NCBI GenBank assembly: GCA_964478455.1
Contig: CAYZJD010000338.1
Location: 1-5,110, forward strand
Origin: CAYZJD01 sp964478455
Lineage (GTDB): Bacteria > Acidobacteriota > Terriglobia > Bryobacterales > Bryobacteraceae
DNA: 5,110 bases
Direction: 5' to 3'
Made by a program: the position numbers and the translations under genes. The notes beneath the pieces are model-generated. The model saw only the letters and a program-made list of their open reading frames with translations, was not told the DNA's origin and searched no databases. This document shows positions 1-5,110 of this stretch, piece by piece (within the stretch, counting starts at the first letter, position 1; each line of letters begins with the position of its first letter).

Positions 1-232
1 CACCAAGCACGTGCTCGACGAAATCGAGAAGGAACTGGCCAATGCCGGCTCTTCGATGGAGAAGGTGCTGAAGTGCAACGTCTACCTCAACGACCTGAAG
101 GACTACAAGGCGATGAACGAGGTCTTTCGGGGGCGCTTCGGGCCGAATCCTCCCGTCCGCACCACCATTGCGGCGGCCGGCGGCATCCCCGGCGACTCGC
201 TGGTTGAGATCGACGTCATCGCTTACATCTAG
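1..232 (+). CDS. RidA family (YjgF/YER057c/UK114) protein, 5' truncated
   Basis: This is the C-terminal 76 residues of a RidA-type reactive enamine/imine deaminase; the frame is open from base 2, so roughly the first 50 residues lie outside the window (family members are about 125-130 residues). Seen in sequence: the helix and strand pattern around MEKVLKCNVYLNDLKDY, then the family signature region PPVRTTIAA with the conserved substrate-binding arginine (visible residue 53), and VEIDVIA at the end with the conserved glutamate (visible residue 69). Known of the family: small trimeric cytosolic proteins whose active sites lie between subunits and hydrolyse 2-aminoacrylate-like enamines/imines from PLP enzymes; some paralogues have other roles. 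The GTG at 11 is internal, not a start. The next gene begins 13 bases after the stop, so the two may be cotranscribed. The family assignment is firm; the exact substrate is not. Confidence 0.88.
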   Translation, partial: TKHVLDEIEKELANAGSSMEKVLKCNVYLNDLKDYKAMNEVFRGRFGPNPPVRTTIAAAGGIPGDSLVEIDVIAYI

Positions 233-245
233 TGCCCGGTGAAGA

Positions 246-3200
246 GTGGTGACTGACTTCTGGCGCTGGAATCGCCGTCAATTCATCGATCGGGTTTTGG
301 GCCCGCTCGGCCTTCTGCGCGCGCCGCTTGCCGCGCAGGAGATGGGCATGGGCAAGCGCGAGGGGCGCGGCAAGCGCCTTGAGGCGCCGTACACGCTCGA
401 GATCGAGACGCCGCACGTGAAGTGGGCGAAGCCACTTCCCGGCGGTCCGATTCATCTGCTGGCCGTGCCCACGGTCGATGAAGGCCGCACGGTGGTGGAA
501 CTGGCCCAGCGCCTTTCCCTCGATCTCACCACAGTCACCATCGACCCCGCCTGGGACCTCAACAAGTGGACCATGTGTTTCGGCGAGGACTACGGGGCCC
601 GCGCCGAACGGGGCGATCTGAACCTCATCTACTCGTACCTGGAAGAGGAACTGGCGTCCGCCAGCCAGTTCGAGGCCATGGTGCTACCGCTGGTGCACGG
701 CTGGCGCCGTCTCACGCCCCGCTCGCGCGAGGCTGTACTCCGGCGAGTCCGCGAGGGCTGCGGCCTGTTGCTGATCCACCCGTTCGCGAGCGAGGTTTCG
801 CCGCTCGTGCCCCTGGAGGAACCGCCCTCCGAGGCGGATGAATTGGACGAGCCCCGCCGCCCGGGCCGCACGGAGAAGTCGCCTTGGCGCAGCGTTGCCG
901 ATCACTACATTACTCGCGCCATCCCAGTCGAGACCTTTCCCAGCGAGTACGTGGAGCAGTATCTGTGCCGGCCTGCGCGCGCCGCCCAGGTGTTGATTGA
1001 GTCGGCTTCCGGCAATCCCATCCTCGCCGTGAAGGAACATGGCAAAGGGCGCGTCGCCGCGTTCTCGTACCGCGCCGCCGGCATCAGTTGGCACATGCCG
1101 GTCGAGGCGCGGAACGGCTTCACCGATGCCGCCTGGGAGTACTTCTACGCACTCCTGTGCCGCGCGCTGATCTACGTGGCGCGGCGCGAACCCACTCACG
1201 TCCCGGACTGGAGCACTGATACAAAAGAGTGGCGTTTGCGGGACCGCTTCGGCAAGGTGCAAGCCTCCGGCAAGGGTCCTTTTCGATCATCGGTGGAGAT
1301 GCCGCCCGGACGGCACTTCCTCGAACAACACTCCGAGGGCGACTGGAAGGTCTCGGTCGTTGACCGGCCGCTTCCCGGCGCCAACATCATCCGGAATCTC
1401 CGCGCATCCAAGGCGATCATCGCCGAAGGCGATTCCGTCGAGGTGACCTGGGAGTCGTCGGGACCGGCCACAGTCGAGTTGATCGACGCACTTGGCCGCG
1501 TCATCGCGCGCCAGGACGGCGTCGAGCGCGCGACGCTCAAGGCCGGCAGGCCGCTGGTGCACTCGGGCTGGATTCGCGCGACCGCCGGCGGCGCCCTCGA
1601 GCAGATTCCCGTGCGCTTCGCGGCCAGCTCGCGCGAGTGGACCGACTACGAGATCCTCATGCCATGGTACGGGCCGCGGACGTACCAGCCCTGGATTCCC
1701 GCGGTAGACGAACAGTTCCGCCGGATCGGCATCACCGCGCTTGCCACCCCCAACCGCAACTTCCGGCTGATGACGAGCAGCCATCTGCCCGGTTTCGGCA
1801 TTTACTGGTACCGGCGCGAGAAGTACCTCGAGCGCAAAGCAGCTTACGCGAAGGCGGGCGACAAGAAGTACCTCACCCGCGACGTTGTGCTCCAGTCTCC
1901 GGCGTTCGAGGAAGGCCTTCGCAGGCAGCTTGACAAGCACATCCGCCCTCTGGCCCCGCTCAAGCCGTTCGCCTACTACCTAGCCGACGAGTCGAGTCTG
2001 ACCTGCTACGGCGACGCCTTCGACGTGGATTGGTCTCCCGAGGCGCTGGCCGGCTTCCGCGCCTGGCTCGAGCGCGAGTACGGAAGCCTGGAGAAGCTTA
2101 ATGCCACGTGGGGCACGAGCTTCGCCAACTGGGACACGGTGCTGCCCATGACCACCGCCGAGGCGCAGAAGCATGGCAACTACGCGCCGTGGGCCGACCA
2201 CCGGGCTTACATGGAGCAGGAGTTCGTCAAGGCCTTTGCCAAGGCGCGCGACCTGTTGAAGCAGATCGACCCGAAGGCCCGCGCATCCATCTCCGGCACG
2301 CAGGTCCCCACGGCGCACAACGGCTGCAACTGGTACGAGATCGACCAGCTTCTCGATTACCTCCAGCCGTATTCGGGCGGCAACCAGGATCCGATGCACC
2401 ACCTCTTCAACCCGAACCTGCTCATCACCGGCTTCACCGGATACGAGCTGACGGGCGACGCCGCACACTACCAGCAGTGGGAGCGGCTCTTCTATGGCCA
2501 CCGTGGCGCGTCCATCTTCTGGCACTACACGCTGCTGAACCCGGACCTGGCTTTCAGCGAGCAAGGCAAGGCGCTGGCGGAAACCTTCACGCGGATCCAG
2601 TCCGGCATCGGCCGCGTGTTCATCCACTCGAAGGTCCGCGAGGACGGCGTCGCCATTCACTTCTCGATGGCCAGCGTTCGCGGCGCGTGGATCACCGACG
2701 GCGCGATCTCCGCCAGGATGGAGGACGCCGAGAAGAGATCGAAGAATTTCGCCGAGCTGATGAGGCGCCGCGACGCCTGGGTGAAAGAACTCGAGCGGCG
2801 CGGCCTCCAGTTCCGTTTCCTGGCGAGCCCGCAGATCGAGAGGGGCGCGCTGAAGGATTACCGCGTGCTGATCCTCCCGTACTCGATCGCGCTGTCAGAT
2901 CGCGAAGCGCGCGAAATCGAGCGATTCATAGATCGCGGCGGCGTTGTTTACGGTGACGAGCAGACCGGCCGGATGGATGAGCGGTGCCGGTGGCGCAAGG
3001 AGCCGTTGTGGCCCGGAGGACGCAACGGCTTTGTGCGCCGCGGTCCCGGCGACGTCGGAGTGAAGCCCCCAGTGGAGATCGAAGGCGATTTCCTCCGCAC
3101 GGTGCGCGACTTCGGGCGGTCACTCCTCATCGGCCTGCTGCCTCACAAGCGCACGACCGTGCCGCTGCCGAAGCTGAATGGCGTCGTCTACGACCTGCTC

Positions 3201-3545
3201 CGCGGCGGCATTGCTGCCAAAACGATCGAGGTCTCCCCATCGGCTCCGCTGCTGCTCCTGGAGCGGCCGACGCGCATCGCCAGGTTCGAGATCGACCGTC
3301 GCCTCAACCTGCGGCTGGCGGACGAGTCCGGCGCTCCCGTGGATCGCAGCGTTGCGCGCGTCGAGGTCTTTGACTCCGAAGGACGCCTTGCCCGTCACTA
3401 TTCCGGCAACGTGACCATCGTGGACGGCGCGGCGCGGTTCCGCATTCCGTTTGCGGCGAACGAGGCCGGCCGCAAGTGGGGAGTCCGGGCCCGTGATGTT
3501 GTCAGCAGCCTCATCGCCGAGCGGGAAGTGACGGCGCTACAATAG
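246..3545 (+). CDS. Tat-exported GH42-like (beta-galactosidase-type) multidomain protein
   Basis: This 1099-residue protein is a putative exported glycoside hydrolase, substrate unknown. Seen: NRRQFI near the N-terminus with a short apolar stretch ending LAAQ, like a Tat signal. Residues about 68-313 look like a class I glutamine-amidotransferase/ThuA-type fold (DHYITRAIP at 219, GKGRVAAFSY at 266). Residues about 320-465 look like beta-sandwich. Residues about 468-800 resemble the GH42 TIM barrel: LADES with candidate acid/base Glu582, then the family-typical FRAWLEREYGSLEKLNATWG, and Glu734 (GYELTG) as a possible nucleophile. About 871-910 (DYRVLILPY, then GGVVYGDE) resembles the GH42 trimerisation domain, followed by a beta-rich C-terminus. 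Oddities: GH42 enzymes have Asn before the acid/base Glu, here Asp581, and the family's cysteine zinc cluster is absent. The GTG at 246 is the first start after an in-frame TGA at 240 and is needed for the Tat signal; GTG 249 is equally possible, while ATG 342 or 348 would remove the signal. Activity is inferred only. Confidence 0.78.
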   Translation: MVTDFWRWNRRQFIDRVLGPLGLLRAPLAAQEMGMGKREGRGKRLEAPYTLEIETPHVKWAKPLPGGPIHLLAVPTVDEGRTVVELAQRLSLDLTTVTIDPAWDLNKWTMCFGEDYGARAERGDLNLIYSYLEEELASASQFEAMVLPLVHGWRRLTPRSREAVLRRVREGCGLLLIHPFASEVSPLVPLEEPPSEADELDEPRRPGRTEKSPWRSVADHYITRAIPVETFPSEYVEQYLCRPARAAQVLIESASGNPILAVKEHGKGRVAAFSYRAAGISWHMPVEARNGFTDAAWEYFYALLCRALIYVARREPTHVPDWSTDTKEWRLRDRFGKVQASGKGPFRSSVEMPPGRHFLEQHSEGDWKVSVVDRPLPGANIIRNLRASKAIIAEGDSVEVTWESSGPATVELIDALGRVIARQDGVERATLKAGRPLVHSGWIRATAGGALEQIPVRFAASSREWTDYEILMPWYGPRTYQPWIPAVDEQFRRIGITALATPNRNFRLMTSSHLPGFGIYWYRREKYLERKAAYAKAGDKKYLTRDVVLQSPAFEEGLRRQLDKHIRPLAPLKPFAYYLADESSLTCYGDAFDVDWSPEALAGFRAWLEREYGSLEKLNATWGTSFANWDTVLPMTTAEAQKHGNYAPWADHRAYMEQEFVKAFAKARDLLKQIDPKARASISGTQVPTAHNGCNWYEIDQLLDYLQPYSGGNQDPMHHLFNPNLLITGFTGYELTGDAAHYQQWERLFYGHRGASIFWHYTLLNPDLAFSEQGKALAETFTRIQSGIGRVFIHSKVREDGVAIHFSMASVRGAWITDGAISARMEDAEKRSKNFAELMRRRDAWVKELERRGLQFRFLASPQIERGALKDYRVLILPYSIALSDREAREIERFIDRGGVVYGDEQTGRMDERCRWRKEPLWPGGRNGFVRRGPGDVGVKPPVEIEGDFLRTVRDFGRSLLIGLLPHKRTTVPLPKLNGVVYDLLRGGIAAKTIEVSPSAPLLLLERPTRIARFEIDRRLNLRLADESGAPVDRSVARVEVFDSEGRLARHYSGNVTIVDGAARFRIPFAANEAGRKWGVRARDVVSSLIAEREVTALQ
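337..341 (+). promoter_or_regulatory. AGGAG ribosome-binding-like site for an alternative internal start
   Basis: AGGAG lies six bases before an in-frame ATG at 348 and directly abuts another at 342. It is a better Shine-Dalgarno match than anything before the GTG at 246, where only GGTGAAG at 238-244 is visible. Starting here would give a protein without the Tat-like N-terminus. I favour 246 because the RRQFI motif and following apolar stretch are in frame and would otherwise be unexplained, so this match may be chance. Confidence 0.25.
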
Positions 3546-3553
3546 CCGCTGCT

Positions 3554-3928
3554 ATGCTCGCCAACAAGACCATCGCCACCGGTGTCGCGCTCATCGTGCT
3601 CGGGCTGGCCGGCTACTTCGGCGCCGGCGCCGCCAGCCTCACCGCTCTCATTCCGGCTGCCTTCGGCGTGGTGCTGGCCGCGCTCGGCGCCATCGCGCGC
3701 AACGACGGCCGGCGGAAGCTTGCCATGCACGTCGCGGTGGTTGTGGCCCTCGCCGGCTTCCTCGGATCCGTTTCGGGCCTGCTGAAGCTGCCCCGGCTCG
3801 TCTCCGGCAACGAGGTGGCCCGGCCGCTGGCGGTCGTTGCCCAGTCCGTCATGGCCCTGCTGACCGCTTACTTCGTCGCCCTCTGCGTGAAGTCCTTTAT
3901 CGACGCGCGGCGCAAACCAGAAGCGTAA
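3554..3928 (+). CDS. small four-helix inner-membrane protein, function unknown
   Basis: This 124-residue protein is almost entirely hydrophobic and I do not recognise a named family. Seen: four likely transmembrane helices at about residues 7-24, 29-48, 57-77 and 92-116. A basic loop between helices 2 and 3 (RNDGRRK, 49-55) and a basic C-terminus (DARRKPEA) would both face the cytoplasm by the positive-inside rule, giving an N-in/C-in topology. The loop between helices 3 and 4 (KLPRLVSGNE) would be periplasmic. There are no obvious catalytic or metal-binding residues. The ATG follows the stop of the GH42-like gene by eight bases and has no recognisable Shine-Dalgarno sequence, so translation may depend on reinitiation after the upstream gene. 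Codon use matches the neighbours. It is a real gene by its coherent membrane topology and tight packing; its role cannot be stated. Confidence 0.82.
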   Translation: MLANKTIATGVALIVLGLAGYFGAGAASLTALIPAAFGVVLAALGAIARNDGRRKLAMHVAVVVALAGFLGSVSGLLKLPRLVSGNEVARPLAVVAQSVMALLTAYFVALCVKSFIDARRKPEA

Positions 3929-3945
3929 GGTGTCTGCATGCCTGC

Positions 3946-4616
3946 TCACGCTTCCGAGCGAGCCGGGGTGCAGTACAACCCCNNNNNNNNNNCCGGCGAA
4001 ACGCCGGAGGAACTGCCGCCCGCCGTGCTCGCTTACATCCGCGAGCGGGGGTTGTACCGCACCCCCGCTCGCGAATGTAAGCGAGCACGGCGGGCGGCAG
4101 TTCCTCCGGCGATTCGCCGGCCGCGAGCCGGGCGCGGATCTCCGAGGAAGAGACGGGAAGGGCGACCGTTTCCAGCCGGTGGACTTTTGCACCGTCAGGA
4201 ATGCGGTAGTTGTGTCCCGGCCGCGAAATGACCAGGAACTCCACCTCCTGGACGACCTCCCGCCAGCGATGCCAGGTGCGGATTTCCGCGAACGCGTCCG
4301 CGCCGATGAGGAAGTACAACAGATCGCCGGGCCGGAGCGCCGACTTCACCTTCTCAATCGTGAGAATGGAGTAACTCCTCCTACGGCCTTGCTCGAGGCG
4401 CGATGCTTCGAAGGCCGGCTCGCCCGCGCACGCCAGTTCCGCCATTCGGAACCGGTCCTCGTAACTCGCCGCGGTGGCGCCGGTCTTGTGCGGAGGATGG
4501 GCCGCCGGCACGAACAGCACGCGGTCGAGATGGAAATGCCGGACCGCCTCGCGCGCCACCATGAGATGGGCGCTATGAATGGGATCGAACGTTCCGCCGA
4601 AGAGCGCAATCTTCAA
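3946..4616 (-). CDS. nadD: nicotinate-nucleotide adenylyltransferase, 3' end interrupted by scaffold gap and inverted copy
   Basis: NadD joins nicotinate mononucleotide and ATP to give deamido-NAD in cytosolic NAD synthesis. Seen: GGTFDPIHSAHL (residues 7-18) with the nucleotidyltransferase HxxH pair His14/His17, HPPHK (40-44), RSYSILT (80-86), LIGADAF (103-109) followed by TWHRW, and VSSSEIR (155-161), the NadD form of the ISSTxIR motif. The likely start is TTG at 4616; it overlaps the TGA of the upstream barrel gene (TTGA), implying translational coupling. Read literally, the frame runs on through the inverted repeat and gap to a stop at 3897, overlapping the convergent gene and adding a tail unlike NadD. 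Joining base 3982 to 4066 instead gives YIRERGLY, the usual NadD ending, plus eight residues and TGA at 3948-3946: 195 residues, normal for the family. The function is secure; the 3' end is a reconstruction. Confidence 0.93.
3958..3982. terminator. left part of a GC-rich hairpin between convergent genes, possible bidirectional terminator
   Basis: GCGAGCCGGGG (3958-3968), a ten-base loop and CCCC (3979-3982) form one side and the top of a stem. If 3982 is joined to 4066, the other side completes with CGCTCGC, giving about 11 positions with one C-C mismatch. The diverged copy at 4040-4073 is a perfect 12-bp stem with a 10-base loop. It sits inside the last codons of nadD, 30 bases after the stop of the convergent membrane-protein gene. 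No T-tract follows on either strand, so intrinsic termination is uncertain. Confidence 0.3.
3983..3992. other. scaffold gap (10 N)
   Basis: Ten undetermined bases mark a join between two contigs rather than sequenced DNA; the true distance is unknown and may be negative (overlap). The gap falls between two pieces of the nadD 3' end, and both flanking sequences are hairpin-forming. Confidence 0.99.
3993..4070 (+). pseudogene. inverted partial copy of nadD 3' end (probably assembly-derived)
   Basis: On the plus strand this reads as the last part of a NadD protein, GETPEELPPAVLAYIRERG then LYRTPARE. It has no catalytic part and no start, because the sequence before it is the gap. Its end aligns with the minus-strand tail at 3982-3952, but carries Arg instead of Cys after Leu-Tyr, and the final codons differ by one codon. 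It therefore represents a second, slightly different nadD allele or a chimera. It is not a functional gene, and plus-strand frames extending rightwards from it are antisense to nadD. Confidence 0.6.
3993..4120. repeat. near-perfect long inverted repeat derived from the nadD 3' end
   Basis: Left arm 3993-4051 and right arm 4062-4120 are reverse complements over 59 bases with two mismatches (4001 against 4112, and 4039 against 4074), separated by a 10-base loop at 4052-4061. The right arm is the authentic nadD coding region on the minus strand. The left arm encodes the same peptide (GETPEELPPAVLAYIRERG) on the plus strand, with one Ser-to-Thr change and one silent Ile change. Each outer end is itself a small 6-bp hairpin (3993-4007 and 4106-4120). 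The position right beside the N gap makes a fold-back assembly chimera the likeliest cause. Confidence 0.97.
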
Positions 4617-5110
4617 AACGTGAACCCCACCAGGAACTCCGCCTGGTTGACCCGGCTCGAGAATCCTCGCAGAACATCCAGGAAGGCCGTCGAGCCCCAG
4701 CGCGTGTAACGCACCTCCGGCGCAATGCGCACGAACAGCACCTTCAGCTCGATTCCCCCTTCCAGCACTGCCCCCGCTCCGGACCGGTCTCGCAGTTCCG
4801 GCGGCATATCGGTCTCCCCCGGCGAGCCGGCCAGCACCTGCTTCAAGCCGCCGAACCGGCGCCACGCCAGACCCGCCCCAACATAGGGCCGCACCGGCGC
4901 GTCAACAAACCGGTATTTCAGCAGCAGCGGAAATTCCCACGAATTCCCGGTGGTTGTCGCCTGCGTTCCGCCGGCGAGCGCGGCCCTGTACTTGAACGGC
5001 TTGTACAGCGCGTCGAGCTCCACCGAAACCCCGTACGGCAGATGAAGCTCCACCATCGGGCCCACGGTGTACGGCTGTTTGTCCGCGCTGAACTCCGAGG
5101 GCCGCAGTAC
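4613..5110 (-). CDS. outer-membrane beta-barrel protein, 5' truncated
   Basis: The frame is open through the right edge of the window, so 165 C-terminal residues are visible and the start and any signal peptide lie outside; the GTG at 5065 is internal. Seen: alternating polar and apolar strands typical of small barrels, including YTVGPMVELHLP, VSVELDALYKPFKY, WEFPLLLKYRF, RPYVGAGLAWRRFGG, GAVLEGGIELKVLFVRIAPEVRYTRWG and QAEFLVGFTF. It ends in Phe, the residue usual for recognition by the BAM assembly machinery. These features fit the 8-10-stranded outer-membrane beta-barrel domain families found in many Gram-negative genomes, whose members rarely have a known substrate. Its TGA (4615-4613) overlaps the TTG start of nadD, so the two are probably in one operon although their functions seem unrelated. 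Function beyond an outer-membrane barrel cannot be stated. Confidence 0.85.
   Translation of the reverse strand, partial: VLRPSEFSADKQPYTVGPMVELHLPYGVSVELDALYKPFKYRAALAGGTQATTTGNSWEFPLLLKYRFVDAPVRPYVGAGLAWRRFGGLKQVLAGSPGETDMPPELRDRSGAGAVLEGGIELKVLFVRIAPEVRYTRWGSTAFLDVLRGFSSRVNQAEFLVGFTF

Noticed and set aside
1980..2660. Minus-strand frame of 226 codons, and similar frames at 684-1262 and 1287-1940
   Set aside because: All lie opposite the continuous GH42-like gene, whose own frame shows family motifs; composition is that of antisense shadows.
2108..2956. Plus-strand frame of 282 codons inside the GH42-like gene
   Set aside because: It is the +2 frame of a gene with clear domain content and is rich in Arg, Pro and Ala, as expected from shifted GC-rich codons.
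3897..3945. nadD literally ending at the stop at 3897
   Set aside because: The tail after YIRERG is translated from the inverted copy and Ns, does not match NadD and overlaps the convergent gene; the stop at 3948-3946 fits better.
3993..4120. Inverted repeat as a transposon end, integron attC or CRISPR-like element
   Set aside because: Both arms are simply nadD coding sequence; there is no transposase, target duplication, integrase or repeated spacing.
3398..4192. Long minus-strand frame (264 codons) across the GH42-like C-terminus, membrane protein and gap
   Set aside because: It opposes two convincing genes, includes Ns and has low-complexity Gly/Glu/Ala/His composition typical of reverse frames in GC-rich DNA.
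3930..4709. Long plus-strand frame (259 codons) running from the convergence point across nadD
   Set aside because: It is antisense to the motif-rich nadD gene, passes through the N gap and inverted repeat, and encodes no recognisable domain; it is a high-GC shadow.
1..5110. A novel defence, mobile or biosynthetic system
   Set aside because: No nuclease, helicase, reverse transcriptase, toxin/antitoxin, phage or biosynthetic core gene is visible; the genes are NAD synthesis, RidA, a glycosidase-like protein and membrane proteins.

Overview
This window is a GC-rich bacterial chromosomal segment, very probably from a metagenome-assembled or draft genome because it carries a 10-N scaffold gap. 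Three things suggest an Acidobacteriota-like soil bacterium (Bryobacterales/Solibacter type): a large Tat-exported GH42-like hydrolase fused to an amidotransferase-like domain, a small outer-membrane barrel of a style common there, and high GC with GTG/TTG starts. That placement is inference from gene style, not from a marker gene.

Layout. Three genes read rightwards: the 3' end of a RidA-family deaminase (to 232), a 1099-residue exported GH42-like multidomain protein (246-3545) and a four-helix membrane protein (3554-3928). Gaps between them are only 13 and 8 bases, so they look like one transcription unit. Two genes read leftwards from the right edge: an outer-membrane beta-barrel protein (5' end outside the window) and nadD, nicotinate-nucleotide adenylyltransferase. 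These two are joined by a TTGA stop/start overlap. The two units converge near 3930-3945.

The most unusual structure is at the convergence point. A 10-N gap (3983-3992) is followed by a near-perfect 59-base inverted repeat (3993-4051 against 4062-4120, 57/59 paired). Both arms encode the C-terminal end of NadD, on opposite strands. The bases left of the gap hold what looks like the true NadD tail (Gly-Leu-Tyr and eight more residues, then TGA at 3948-3946). Joining 3982 directly to 4066 restores an uninterrupted 195-residue NadD that stops 17 bases from the convergent membrane-protein gene. The simplest reading is a fold-back assembly error, seeded by a hairpin at the nadD 3' end and using a slightly different strain haplotype, since the copies differ at four bases. 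A genuine inverted duplication is the less likely alternative.

I see no CRISPR array, RNA gene, insertion sequence, phage gene or defence system. NadD is NAD biosynthesis, RidA is enamine/imine detoxification, the GH42-like protein probably acts on glycans outside the cytoplasm, and the barrel sits in the outer membrane. No shared pathway links them.
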